Part shown: in pieces, positions 1 through 8,375 of the stretch | How positions within the stretch are numbered: position 1 is the stretch's first letter | Layout: each line of letters opens with the position of its first letter | NCBI GenBank assembly: GCA_016196035.1 | Contig: JACPYM010000066.1 | Span: forward strand, 122,259 to 186,258 | Origin: Acidobacteriota bacterium | GTDB lineage: Bacteria > Acidobacteriota > Blastocatellia > RBC074 | Direction: 5' to 3' | DNA: 64,000 bases | Program-made: the position numbers and the translations under genes | Notes under the pieces: generated by a model | The model's input: the letters and a program-made list of their open reading frames with translations, nothing else | Database searches by the model: none | What the model was told of the DNA's origin: nothing

Positions 1-2
1 TC

Positions 3-2248
3 ACGGTGAACGCCGTGGCGGATAGCAAGGTTTATGACGGCACGACGACTTCGGGGGGCACGCCGACCATTACGCCGGGCTTAGCCAGCGGCGACACGCC
101 AGGCTTCACGCAAGCGTTCGACAGCAAGAATGTCGGGCCGCGCACCTTGAACGCTTCCGGTGCTGTGAGCGATGGCTATAGCGGGAACAACTACACGCTC
201 ACCTTCGTGCCCGCCAGCGGCAGTATTTCGGCGCGGGCGTTGACGGTGAGTGCGAGCGGCGTCAACAAGGTTTACGACGGGAACACCACGGCAACCGTGA
301 CCTTGGCGGACAATCGTGTGAGCGGCGACGTCTTCACCGACAGTTACACCAGCGCCGCGTTTGCCGATAAGAACGTGGGCACAGGCAAGCCGGTCAGCGT
401 CAGCGGCATCTCAATCAGCGGGATGGATGCGGGCAATTACACCTTCAACAGCACCGCCGCGACGACTGCCAATATTACAGCACGCGGTTTGACGGTGACG
501 GCGACGGCCAGCAACAAGGTTTACGACGGCAACACCACGGCCAGCGTGGCGTTGGCGGATAACCGGGTGAGCGGCGATACCTTCACGATCAACATTGGCT
601 CGGCCACGTTCGACACCAAAAACGTCGGCATAGGCAAGACCGTCACAGTCAGCGGCATCACGCTCAGCGGGGCGGATGCCGGCAATTACAGTGCAAACAC
701 CTCGACCACGACCACCGCCAACATCACACCGTTAGCACTCACGGGCAGCATTACGGCGGACAACAAGGTCTACGACGGCACGACGGCGGCGACCATTGCG
801 ACGCGCACGTTAAGCGGTGTGGTGGGCAGCGATGCCGTCAGTTATGTCGGCGGCACGGCGACGTTTGCTGATAAGCATGCCGGCAACGGCAAGACGGTGA
901 CGGCGACAGGCCTGAGCCTGAGTGGAGGCGATGTGGGCAACTACACCGTCAATAGCACCGCTGCGACAACGGCCAACATTACGAAGCGCGGCCTGACCAT
1001 TACCGCTCTGACCAACACGAAGATCTACGACGGCACGATCAGCGCCGCCGCCATCCCGACCTATAGCGGCTTGCAAACCGGGGACAGCGTGACCGGCTTG
1101 AGCGAAACCTATGACACCAAACACGTCGGCACAGGCAAGACCTTGTCGGTAGCCAGTTACTCAATCAGTGACGGCAATGGTGGGAACAACTACGCCGTCA
1201 GCACTCAGACGAACACGACCGGCGCAATTACCAGGGCCGGGTTGACGATCACGGCGATTGCCAACACGAAAGTTTACGACGGCACGACCAGCGCGGCGGC
1301 CACGCCCACGGTCAGCGGCTTGCAAACCGGCGACAGTGTGAGCGGCGCGAGCGAGAGCTACGACAACAGGAATGCCGGGACAGGCAAGACGTTGTCGGTG
1401 GTTGGCTACACGGTCAACGACGGCAACAGCGGCGGCAACTACACCATTGCCACCGTGCCCAACACCAATGGCGTGATCACAGCGCTGGCGCTCACCGGCA
1501 GCGTCACGGCGGCGAACAAGGTTTACGACGGCAATGTGTCAGCGACGATCTTGACGCGCACACTGACGGGCGTGCTTGGCAGTGACAGCGTCAGTTACAC
1601 AGGTGGTACGGCGACCTTTGCCAGCAAGACCGTCGCCACGGGCAAGGTGGTGACGGCGACGGGCCTGAGCCTGAGCGGCACGGACGCGGGCAATTACTCC
1701 GTCAACACGACGGCGACCACGACCGCCGACATCACGGCGCTGGCGATTACCGGCAGCATCACGGCGGACAACAAGGTCTACGACGGCACAACGGCGGCGA
1801 CCATTGCGACGCGCACGTTGGCCGGCGTGGTCATTGGGGACAGCGTTAGTTACATCGGCGGCACGGCGACGTTCAACAACAAGAATGTCGGCACGGGCAA
1901 GACTGTCACGGCGACGGGCCTGAGTCTGAGCGGGACGGATGCGGGCAACTACACCGTCAACACAACGGCGACGACGACGGCCACCATCACGGCGCGCGCC
2001 TTGATGGTGACGGCGACAGCCAGCAACAAGTACTACGACGGCGCGACCACCGCCAGCGTCACGTTGGCTGACAACCGTGTGTCGGGTGATGTGCTGACCA
2101 TCAGCATTGCGGCGGCCAACTTCGATAACGCGAATGTGGGCACGGGCAAGACGGTGACGGTGACCGGCATCGCAATCAGCGGGACGGATGCGGGTAACTA
2201 CGCCGTCAACACAACAACGACGACGACGGCCAACATCCTGGCGCGTCC
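3..2248 (+). repeat. Nine tandem coding repeats of 240-255 bp (YDG units)
   Basis: The lysine codon preceding YDG (tyrosine in unit nine's next position) recurs at 27, 267, 516, 765, 1020, 1269, 1518, 1773 and 2028. The period is 249 or 255 bp except for the first interval of 240. Units 4, 7 and 8 are closest to each other (LTGS[IV]TA.NKVYDG type). Units 2, 3 and 9 form a second class (ADNRVSGD type) and units 5 and 6 a third (GLQTGDSV type), which suggests block duplication. Confidence 0.85.
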
Positions 2249-3479
2249 GACCGTCATTCATTACACGGGGGCGTTGACTTCAACGTATGGCAATTGCACG
2301 GTGGCAATCTCCGCGACGTTGAAGGACGGGTTGACCAACGCGCTCGTCACCCAGCAAGAGACGATTACAATCTCGATTGCCGGTCAAACACCCGTAACCC
2401 TGACCAGCAGCACGGGCGTCTTCACGGGTACGGCGACCATTACCAGCGCCCTGAATGTGGGTTCGTACAACATCGTCTCGACCTTCAATGGCAATACCAA
2501 CCCGGGTCAGGGCTACGCCGCCAGTTCGGAAACCCTGAGCGGGGCGAGCGGCTTCCAGATCACGCCGGCCTTTGTCGGCCCCTACAACGGCGGGGCGATT
2601 TACACCGGGCTGAATTTCTTCTGGACGACGGGGCCGTCGAGCAGCACGGCGACGTTGACCTTGAGCGCCACACTTAAGGACATCACGACGCCTTGCCAAG
2701 GTGACATTCGGACGGCGCGTGTAACCTTTGCCACGCGCAATGCGGACGGCAGTTACTCGCCCATATCCAATGCGCAGAACCTGCCGGTCGGTTTGGTCAA
2801 TCCGGCTGATCTGACGGTGGGGACGGCGCAGGCGGTCTCGCAATACAACCTGGGCAACCAGAATTTTGCGAGCATCCAGATCGCGGTCATCATCACCGGC
2901 AACTACAAACGCGACCAATCAGCGGATGACACCATCGTCGGCATTGCGAAACCCGGCGTCGCCAACCAAATGATTGGCGTCGGCAAGTTGAATAATCTGG
3001 CTGGGCCATTCGCGTCGAACGGTTTCCTGGGCAACGCGCCGGCCACGGGCGCGAATTACTACACGTCCATTGCGTCCAACGTGAGTTACAACAAGAGCTT
3101 CACCAATCCGCAAGGCAAGGTGAACATCATCGTGAAGAGTCTCAACCGCAGCAACGGCACAGTGGGCACGGCGGTGCATACGTACTCGATCACCAGCAAC
3201 TCAATCACAACGTTTACTTCGGCGGTGGTCAACGGCCAGCAGGTCGTCACCTTCGGGGCCAAGTGCAATGTGGTGGAGATCACCAACCCGGCCACGCCGA
3301 TCGCGCTCGAAGGCGGCGCGCAAATGCAAATCGTCATGTCGCCGCCGGCCGGCAGCAGTGGTCAGACAGCGTCCATCACGGTTCAAAAGAACGGCGGCGG
3401 GATGTGGTATTCCAGCGCTTGGGATGGTACCAAGACCGTTGCCAAACCGTTGTCCAGCGGCATGATCAGCGTAAACTAG
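3..3479 (+). CDS. YDG-repeat secreted/surface protein, 3' part only
   Basis: The reading frame is open to the window edge and begins in the middle of a repeat, so the true start lies upstream; the GTG at position 6 is unlikely to be the start. About 750 residues consist of nine tandem units of roughly 83 residues. Each has a K-[VIY]-YDG motif near its beginning, a central NVGTGK-like motif and a DAGNY-like motif near its end. This matches the YDG/MBG-type beta repeats of filamentous-haemagglutinin-like adhesins. The repeats are followed by about 400 Ser/Thr/Gly-rich residues with only two cysteines (near residues 899 and 1089). No sorting signal, autotransporter barrel or membrane anchor is visible at the C-terminus. 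A role in extracellular adhesion or the matrix is inferred from the family. A strong terminator follows. Confidence 0.8.
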   Translation, partial: TVNAVADSKVYDGTTTSGGTPTITPGLASGDTPGFTQAFDSKNVGPRTLNASGAVSDGYSGNNYTLTFVPASGSISARALTVSASGVNKVYDGNTTATVTLADNRVSGDVFTDSYTSAAFADKNVGTGKPVSVSGISISGMDAGNYTFNSTAATTANITARGLTVTATASNKVYDGNTTASVALADNRVSGDTFTINIGSATFDTKNVGIGKTVTVSGITLSGADAGNYSANTSTTTTANITPLALTGSITADNKVYDGTTAATIATRTLSGVVGSDAVSYVGGTATFADKHAGNGKTVTATGLSLSGGDVGNYTVNSTAATTANITKRGLTITALTNTKIYDGTISAAAIPTYSGLQTGDSVTGLSETYDTKHVGTGKTLSVASYSISDGNGGNNYAVSTQTNTTGAITRAGLTITAIANTKVYDGTTSAAATPTVSGLQTGDSVSGASESYDNRNAGTGKTLSVVGYTVNDGNSGGNYTIATVPNTNGVITALALTGSVTAANKVYDGNVSATILTRTLTGVLGSDSVSYTGGTATFASKTVATGKVVTATGLSLSGTDAGNYSVNTTATTTADITALAITGSITADNKVYDGTTAATIATRTLAGVVIGDSVSYIGGTATFNNKNVGTGKTVTATGLSLSGTDAGNYTVNTTATTTATITARALMVTATASNKYYDGATTASVTLADNRVSGDVLTISIAAANFDNANVGTGKTVTVTGIAISGTDAGNYAVNTTTTTTANILARPTVIHYTGALTSTYGNCTVAISATLKDGLTNALVTQQETITISIAGQTPVTLTSSTGVFTGTATITSALNVGSYNIVSTFNGNTNPGQGYAASSETLSGASGFQITPAFVGPYNGGAIYTGLNFFWTTGPSSSTATLTLSATLKDITTPCQGDIRTARVTFATRNADGSYSPISNAQNLPVGLVNPADLTVGTAQAVSQYNLGNQNFASIQIAVIITGNYKRDQSADDTIVGIAKPGVANQMIGVGKLNNLAGPFASNGFLGNAPATGANYYTSIASNVSYNKSFTNPQGKVNIIVKSLNRSNGTVGTAVHTYSITSNSITTFTSAVVNGQQVVTFGAKCNVVEITNPATPIALEGGAQMQIVMSPPAGSSGQTASITVQKNGGGMWYSSAWDGTKTVAKPLSSGMISVN

Positions 3480-3520
3480 GCAATAGCCACGGCTGGTTAG
3501 CATGCACTTTTGCCAAGCGA

Positions 3521-3560
3521 AAGCCGTGTGCAGGTGAGAACCTGCACACGGCTTTTTTTC
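3521..3560 (+). terminator. Rho-independent terminator after the YDG-repeat gene
   Basis: A perfect 15 bp stem (3521-3535 with 3540-3554) closes a GAGA loop and is followed by a T run at 3553-3559. It lies 42 bp after the stop of the repeat gene and just before the end of the convergent methyltransferase gene. Confidence 0.9.
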
Positions 3561-3616
3561 GCGATAAATTGTTGCCTGTGCGCGCATTCGCTCGAACGTA
3601 TTTCGACCAATTCGCC

Positions 3617-4447
3617 TTACAACCGCCGCGCGCACACCAGCACGTGCGGGCCGTTTTCCGGCGCGATGTAATTCACGCCGTCCACCAGGCCCGGCACGAA
3701 ATGCGCCTCGCCAATCAGCCCTTGAATCGTGGGGCCGAACTCGGTCAGCAACTCTGCCTGCGCGCCACGGATGCGGGCGTAGATGTCTTTCATCAACGCT
3801 TCGGAATGCGGCAGGTGTTCATACGTTTCGATGGCAAAGTCGGCTTGTTCCAGCAAGGGGCGGTAATCCGCGACAGGTTGTTTTACGAAGGGCATCGGGA
3901 TGTGTTGTTCCCAACTTGTAAAGACCAAAGGTGCGCCGGGATGCAGGATACGAGCAGCTTCGTGCAAGGCTTGTTGCTGATCGTGCGCCAGCCAAATCGC
4001 ATCAATCGAAACCGCGGCGTCGAACGACTGGTCGGTCAGGCCGGTGGCAGTCAGACTGCCGAGGGCGAAGTGGCTTTGCGCGCTGAGATTCAAGGCGTGG
4101 GCTTTGGCTTGCGCGGCGGTGAGGGCGGCGGCAGAAAAGTCTACGCCCGTCAGGTGCGCGCCGGTTTGTTGGGCCAGCCAGAGGCCTAAACTGCCGTTGC
4201 CACAGGCGAGATCGGCCAGTGACTGCCCGGCTTGCACATGTAACAACGCGGCAATACGTTGCAAATCGGCGAACGAGACAAAGCTGTACGGCACAATGGC
4301 GGCGGGTAGTTCAGCTATGCCCAAAGCTTCACGGAAGATCGCTTTGAGAGTGGTGCTTTGATCCTGCCGCTGATAAAAATCATCGAAGCTGCGCGCTTCG
4401 GCATTGTTGGCGTCCAGTGTTTGTTCAGTGCTTGCATTCATAGACAT
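3617..4447 (-). CDS. Class I SAM-dependent methyltransferase
   Basis: A 276-residue soluble protein. The SAM-binding motif I is LADLACGNGSLGLW at residues 77-90, followed by TGVDFS, the end of strand beta-2 with its acidic ribose-binding residue. A later SIDAIWLAHD segment fits motif post-II, and an LHPGAPLVFTSWE segment fits the usual strand-5 loop of UbiE/SmtA-like enzymes. The substrate cannot be read from the sequence. Translation could begin at 4447 or two codons later (MSM). The gene ends 57 bp from the convergent terminator. It is last in a run of minus-strand genes but is separated from the one before it by a long inverted repeat, so co-transcription is uncertain. Confidence 0.8.
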   Translation of the reverse strand: MSMNASTEQTLDANNAEARSFDDFYQRQDQSTTLKAIFREALGIAELPAAIVPYSFVSFADLQRIAALLHVQAGQSLADLACGNGSLGLWLAQQTGAHLTGVDFSAAALTAAQAKAHALNLSAQSHFALGSLTATGLTDQSFDAAVSIDAIWLAHDQQQALHEAARILHPGAPLVFTSWEQHIPMPFVKQPVADYRPLLEQADFAIETYEHLPHSEALMKDIYARIRGAQAELLTEFGPTIQGLIGEAHFVPGLVDGVNYIAPENGPHVLVCARRL

Positions 4448-4461
4448 TGACTCTTACTTGG

Positions 4462-4592
4462 GAGCGCGGACGTCTCGTCCGCAATGAATAGAAGCTGCGA
4501 AGCTTTCCTTGCTCCCTTGTTGGTTTGACGCAGCGGCAGGAATAAGGAAGCCGCGCGGCTTTTCTTGCTTTGCGGACGAGACGTCCGCGCTC
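4462..4592. repeat. Long inverted repeat with 23 bp arms
   Basis: Arms at 4462-4484 and 4570-4592 are perfect reverse complements (GAGCGCGGACGTCTCGTCCG and on) around an 85 nt interior. Each arm also contains a short internal palindrome (GGACG..CGTCC). The element fills the space between the stop of the HupE-like gene, 15 bp away, and the start of the methyltransferase gene. Confidence 0.85.
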
Positions 4593-4607
4593 TCAGGGCT
4601 TGGCGTC

Positions 4608-5408
4608 TCAAGCCCACGAGCCAGCGCGCGCCGGTGCCGCATTACGGCGGAGTCGCCAGACGAGTGCATAGCACAGCACACCGAGCACGAGCGCGTAAGC
4701 CAGCAGTTTGACCCAGCCTGCCAACCACGCGCGCGGTTGCGCGATGGGTTGGCCCGCGCGCGACAACAGCGGTTTGGCGTTGGCGGGCAGCGTGCCGGTC
4801 GTAGCCGACCACATCACGGAGCGTTCATCAGGCGGGGCTTGCCGGTCGTTTTCGGGATACGTCTTCAGTTCATTGCTCACGCCGTCGCCGAACGCCGTGC
4901 TATCAAACACCGGCACACCCGCCACCGGTTGCAGCACGATCTCATGCCAGCCCTGACGATCGGTTTGATTGGCGTCGGTCAGCGTAAAAGCAACCGGAGT
5001 AGTTCCCAGATCAAACGGCGCTTCCAATTCGCATTCGATGCGCATGGTCAGCAGCTTGACCGCGCCAGGCAGCAGCGCGAGCGTTTGATTGCGCGCGCGC
5101 AATGCGAGCGGTTCGCCATTAGCCGTGAGCCGCAACCCGGCCAGCCATTGCGGCAGGTTGCGCGCCAACCAGGCGTCTTTTTCGGCTTTTGAGTAATTGC
5201 CGTTGCGGTCGGTGTCCAGCGACTGCAATTCCTGAAACGCCGCGATTTCGGCGTAATCCACGATGTACCGCAGCCGCACGCGATCATCCGCTGTGGCAAT
5301 GCGGGTGTAGTGGCTGACCGCGAAATTGCCCAGCGGATGCGCGGTGACGGCGCTGGGCAAAAGCAGCAGGAACAGCAAGAGTTGGAGGGAGCGTGTGGTA
5401 TGTTTCAT
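4608..5408 (-). CDS. Secreted HPLGNF-type domain protein with one EF-hand and a single C-terminal TM
   Basis: A 266-residue protein with a signal peptide (residues 1-23, cut after VTA) and the mature N-terminus HPLGNFAVSHYTR. That N-terminus is typical of the extracytoplasmic domain preceding the membrane part of HupE/UreJ and NicO-like metal transporters. Residues 65-76 (DTDRNGNYSKAE) make a canonical EF-hand loop with ligands at positions 1, 3, 5, 9 and 12. One TM near residues 230-250 is followed by an Arg-rich tail. The multi-TM transporter domain that normally follows is absent; the reading frame stops 15 bp before an inverted repeat. The gene follows a TPR lipoprotein and a DUF4331 protein on the same strand. 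A metal-related role is inferred from the family only. Confidence 0.65.
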   Translation of the reverse strand: MKHTTRSLQLLLFLLLLPSAVTAHPLGNFAVSHYTRIATADDRVRLRYIVDYAEIAAFQELQSLDTDRNGNYSKAEKDAWLARNLPQWLAGLRLTANGEPLALRARNQTLALLPGAVKLLTMRIECELEAPFDLGTTPVAFTLTDANQTDRQGWHEIVLQPVAGVPVFDSTAFGDGVSNELKTYPENDRQAPPDERSVMWSATTGTLPANAKPLLSRAGQPIAQPRAWLAGWVKLLAYALVLGVLCYALVWRLRRNAAPARAGSWA

Positions 5409-5435
5409 CGTTCACCTCAACGTGTGATTGGCAGC

Positions 5436-5538
5436 CCTGGGTACGCATCGCTTCCAGCGTGCAGGCTTGGCGAGCTATGGTTGTCGGCCAGTGGCTCTGA
5501 CTTGATGGCTCGCACGCTGGAAGCGGTGCGTACCCAGG
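5436..5538. repeat. Inverted repeat, family B (GGGTACGCAYCGCTTCCAGC arms)
   Basis: Arms at 5436-5462 and 5512-5538 (27 bp, one mismatch) enclose 49 nt. The same arm type recurs at 31887-32009 and, as one arm, at 38426-38546. It lies between two minus-strand genes. Confidence 0.85.
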
Positions 5539-5552
5539 TAGCGCGCGTTCCC

Positions 5553-6875
5553 TCAATTCGCCAATGCCTCAGCCGCGCGCTTCGCTTGCAACGGATCGAA
5601 TTGCGGATTGAGCTTCAGCGCCCGTTGCAAATAGTCGCGCGCGGCAACTTGATTCCCAGCGGCGCGCGCGATCAATCCGGCGTGATAAAACAGCCGGGCG
5701 TCCTGCGTGCCCAGGCGCAGCGCCTCTTGGCTGGCGGTTTGCGCTTCGGCCAGCTTGCCTGCTTTGAGCGCCGTCCAGGCCAGCGCGTCTGCGCCGTAAA
5801 TGTCGTGGCGCGCGGCATATTCGCGTTGCGCGAGTTGATAGGCTTCCGCCGGTTTCAAATCGTGATCGGCGTAAAAGAGCGCGAGTTGGCGGTTGTAAAG
5901 TTGCCCGCCCGCCGTGCCCAGCCGCGCCATCTGTTCGCACAGGGCATATTGCGCCTCGGCGTCTTTAGCGCGTCCGGCCAATTGATAGAGATCGCCGAGC
6001 GCGGCGACAAAAACCGGATCGGGCAAGCGTTGGGTGGCGCGTTGATACAACTCAATCGCTTCGTTCAGATCGCCACGGGCGGCGCGCACGCGCGCCAGTC
6101 CGCCCAGTGCGCGGTAATAATCGGGGAAGGTCACGAGCGCCGCGCGGTAATGCTCTTCGGCCGTGACATAGTCGCCAGTCATAAAGGCCGTCTCGCCCAA
6201 TTGCCAACGGCACCAGGCAACAGTTTCGCGCGTGGGCGGCACGGTGCTGGCGGCAATAGCCAGCGCCTCGGTGTAATACAGCCGCTCGCGTTCATGCTTG
6301 CCATGCAGCGCGGCCAGGCGCGCCAGCCGGAGCGGCACGGCCATGCCTGCTTGCGGGCGGGCTTTCATTTCGTTGAAGGCTTTTTCGGCGGCCTCGTATT
6401 CGCCCAATTCCAACAGCGCATCGCCGAGCATCTGGTGCGGATAGGCTTTGCCGCCATCGAGTTTGATGAGTTGCTGGGCGTGGTCGCGCGCGCTGGCGAA
6501 TTCGTGCGCGGCGAATTCGGTTTGAAAGAGCGTGGCCAATCCGCCGGTATTCTGTGCGGGCGGGAACGCTTTCAGCGAAGCCTGCGCCGCGCGCGTGGCG
6601 AGTTCAAGCCAGGTCAGATTGCCCGTCTCGCGCAAGCGCAACAGGTAATAGCCCGCCAGCTTATTGATCGCGATGAAATCATCCGGGTCTTTCTTGACGC
6701 GGTCTTCGAGAAAGCGGATCGCGCCTGCGGTGGCTTCCGGCACCAGCGGCGCAGCCTTGGGCAGCGCACGGGGCGCGGCTTCCATTGACGATTCCGCCTT
6801 GCCGCAACCGCTGCTGAACAGCATGGTCAGGACGAGAATTGCGAGTGCGAGAAGTGCGAGCTTGTTGCTTTTCAT
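5553..6875 (-). CDS. TPR-repeat lipoprotein
   Basis: A 440-residue protein with a hydrophobic N-terminus ending in SSGC (Cys24), a plausible though not ideal lipobox, so it is probably an envelope lipoprotein. The remainder is helical tetratricopeptide repeats. The clearest units lie around residues 150-170 (GDALLELGEYEAAEKAF), 230-255 (GETAFMTGDYVTAEEHYRAA), 265-285, and the last 60 residues (AGLIARAAGNQVAARDYLQR). TPR proteins mediate protein contacts; no partner can be named. It sits between the DUF4331 gene and the HPLGNF-type gene. No Shine-Dalgarno sequence is visible because a GTAGTC-type repeat array begins 4 nt upstream of the ATG. Confidence 0.8.
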   Translation of the reverse strand: MKSNKLALLALAILVLTMLFSSGCGKAESSMEAAPRALPKAAPLVPEATAGAIRFLEDRVKKDPDDFIAINKLAGYYLLRLRETGNLTWLELATRAAQASLKAFPPAQNTGGLATLFQTEFAAHEFASARDHAQQLIKLDGGKAYPHQMLGDALLELGEYEAAEKAFNEMKARPQAGMAVPLRLARLAALHGKHERERLYYTEALAIAASTVPPTRETVAWCRWQLGETAFMTGDYVTAEEHYRAALVTFPDYYRALGGLARVRAARGDLNEAIELYQRATQRLPDPVFVAALGDLYQLAGRAKDAEAQYALCEQMARLGTAGGQLYNRQLALFYADHDLKPAEAYQLAQREYAARHDIYGADALAWTALKAGKLAEAQTASQEALRLGTQDARLFYHAGLIARAAGNQVAARDYLQRALKLNPQFDPLQAKRAAEALAN

Positions 6876-6879
6876 AAGA

Positions 6880-7016
6880 AGTAGTCAGTAGTCAGTAGTC
6901 GGTAGCCCGTAGTCGGTAGTCAGTAGTCGGTAGCCCGTAGTCGGTAGTCAGCGATTGATGGTTGTGTATAACCTTGAGCGCCGACTACTGACTACTGACT
7001 ACTGACTACTGACTAC
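6880..7016. repeat. GTAGTCAGTA/GTAGTCGGTA short-repeat array with an inverted arm
   Basis: A block of near-identical 10-mers (GTAGTCAGTA, GTAGTCGGTA, GTAGCCCGTA) occupies 6880-6950. The reverse-complement array (ACTACTGACT units) occupies 6982-7016, leaving a 31 nt centre. The whole fills the gap between the DUF4331 stop and the ATG of the TPR lipoprotein. A related array is at 29516-29671. Confidence 0.85.
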
Positions 7017-7022
7017 TCGCCG

Positions 7023-8243
7023 CTAGTTGCGCGTATTGTCGTCGGTGCCGCTGTCGCGCGGTTGTTGCGGCGCGCCGAAGAAGGGGAACGTGTCGCGGAG
7101 CGGCACGTCGTTGGAATTGACGTTGTCGCCGAACGCATTCTGATTCGCCACGAAGAACAGAATCGTGTCAATCACGTCATCGCCCAAACGCCGCCCGTTC
7201 GGGAAGCTCGCGCCGGCATTGTTGCCGCCACCGGGGCCGCTGTTCGCCTTGGTCAGGTCGAAGCGCAGATAGTCGCCACGCGTCACGGCCACGCTGGCGA
7301 GAATGCCGATGTTGGTGGCATTCGTGCCCAGCGACGTGAGGGTGGCGACGATGCTGCCCGCGAAACGGCCCAGCGCGTCATCAATCGGCGAGGCCGCGTT
7401 GTATTCGTTCTTGCGCGCGAATGGAATCAACGCGACGTTGACCGCCGGATTGCCCGTCCGGTCGACATCCAGATAGGTGGTGCGGGGGAAGCGGCTGGGC
7501 AGTACGCCCGTCACGGTCGCCCGGCGCGAGGTACGATAGGCCAAGCCCAACGAATTGCCTGTCAGGCCGGTGCGCGCGCGCAACAACGCGATGGGCATGC
7601 TCAGCCCAATCGCCAGCGTGTTGTAACCGGCGAAGCTGTCACGCCCGCGTTGCAATGCGGCGGGGTTCGGACTGCCAGCTCCGACGGAAGCCACGAACCG
7701 TTGAAAGCCGGGGATGTCGAAGAAGAACGGATCATCCACGACGCCGGCGAAAAATGAAATGCCCGTGGACGCATCGGTGGTGACGACCGGCGTTGGCGCG
7801 GTGGCATTCAAGGTGGGCACCGTGGTCGGCGCGGTGAAAGTTTGCAAAAACGTCGAGTTGACCGACGCCGTTTGTGCCGACGATGAGGTGCCGACTTTTT
7901 CGGAGAAGGTCACGTCAATGAACTGGTCGGGTACCGCATCGCCATTGGTTTCCAATTCAAAACGGTAGCGCACAGCCGGGTCGAAGACGCCGAAGTTGAC
8001 GGCTTCGGACGGCACGATGAACCCGGCCACCGTCGCCAACAACACGACGCGCGAGTTGTCCGACGGATCCAGGAACAGGTAGATGTCATTGATGTCAGCG
8101 GAACGATCCAGCGAAGCGCTGGGCGAATCGCCGTGATCCGCCGCGCCCACGGGCGTCGCCGGGATCAACAGCAAGGTCAGCGCCAAGCTGATTGATAAGG
8201 CAAAAGCCGCCAGCTTTTGCGTCTGCGTGCGTAAACGCAACAT
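7023..8243 (-). CDS. DUF4331 family secreted protein
   Basis: A 406-residue protein starting at the ATG at 8243, which has an AGAGGAGAG ribosome site about 8 nt upstream; a longer frame to 8360 has no such site. It has a signal peptide, then ADHGDSPSASLDRSADINDI, the recognisable start of DUF4331 proteins (an HxD region followed by a D-[IV]-x-D-[IV]-Y-x-F segment). NFGVFDPAVRYRF and further beta-rich segments follow. The biochemical role of the family is unknown; members are extracytoplasmic. The next genes on the strand are a TPR lipoprotein and an HPLGNF/HupE-like domain protein. My recollection is that similar sets neighbour DUF4331 in other phyla, so a shared function is plausible. Confidence 0.75.
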   Translation of the reverse strand: MLRLRTQTQKLAAFALSISLALTLLLIPATPVGAADHGDSPSASLDRSADINDIYLFLDPSDNSRVVLLATVAGFIVPSEAVNFGVFDPAVRYRFELETNGDAVPDQFIDVTFSEKVGTSSSAQTASVNSTFLQTFTAPTTVPTLNATAPTPVVTTDASTGISFFAGVVDDPFFFDIPGFQRFVASVGAGSPNPAALQRGRDSFAGYNTLAIGLSMPIALLRARTGLTGNSLGLAYRTSRRATVTGVLPSRFPRTTYLDVDRTGNPAVNVALIPFARKNEYNAASPIDDALGRFAGSIVATLTSLGTNATNIGILASVAVTRGDYLRFDLTKANSGPGGGNNAGASFPNGRRLGDDVIDTILFFVANQNAFGDNVNSNDVPLRDTFPFFGAPQQPRDSGTDDNTRN

Positions 8244-8375
8244 AGTTTTCTCTCCTCTGTGAAGATCGCCTGCCGGATAGGAGTCAGGCGAGTTGATAAA
8301 AACACGGCGGTCAGTCTGTTCAGCCAAACCGAATGGGCAAGCCGAACGGGCTGACGCCATGCGCAGGTTTGATGA

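Noticed and set aside
4454..4681. A 75-codon minus-strand frame between two genes
   Set aside because: It is made mostly of inverted-repeat sequence and overlaps the end of the HPLGNF-type gene.
5310..6788. A 492-codon open frame on the plus strand
   Set aside because: It is antisense to the TPR lipoprotein; the product is Arg/Gly/Ala-rich without a family pattern, whereas the minus-strand frame has a signal peptide and TPR motifs.
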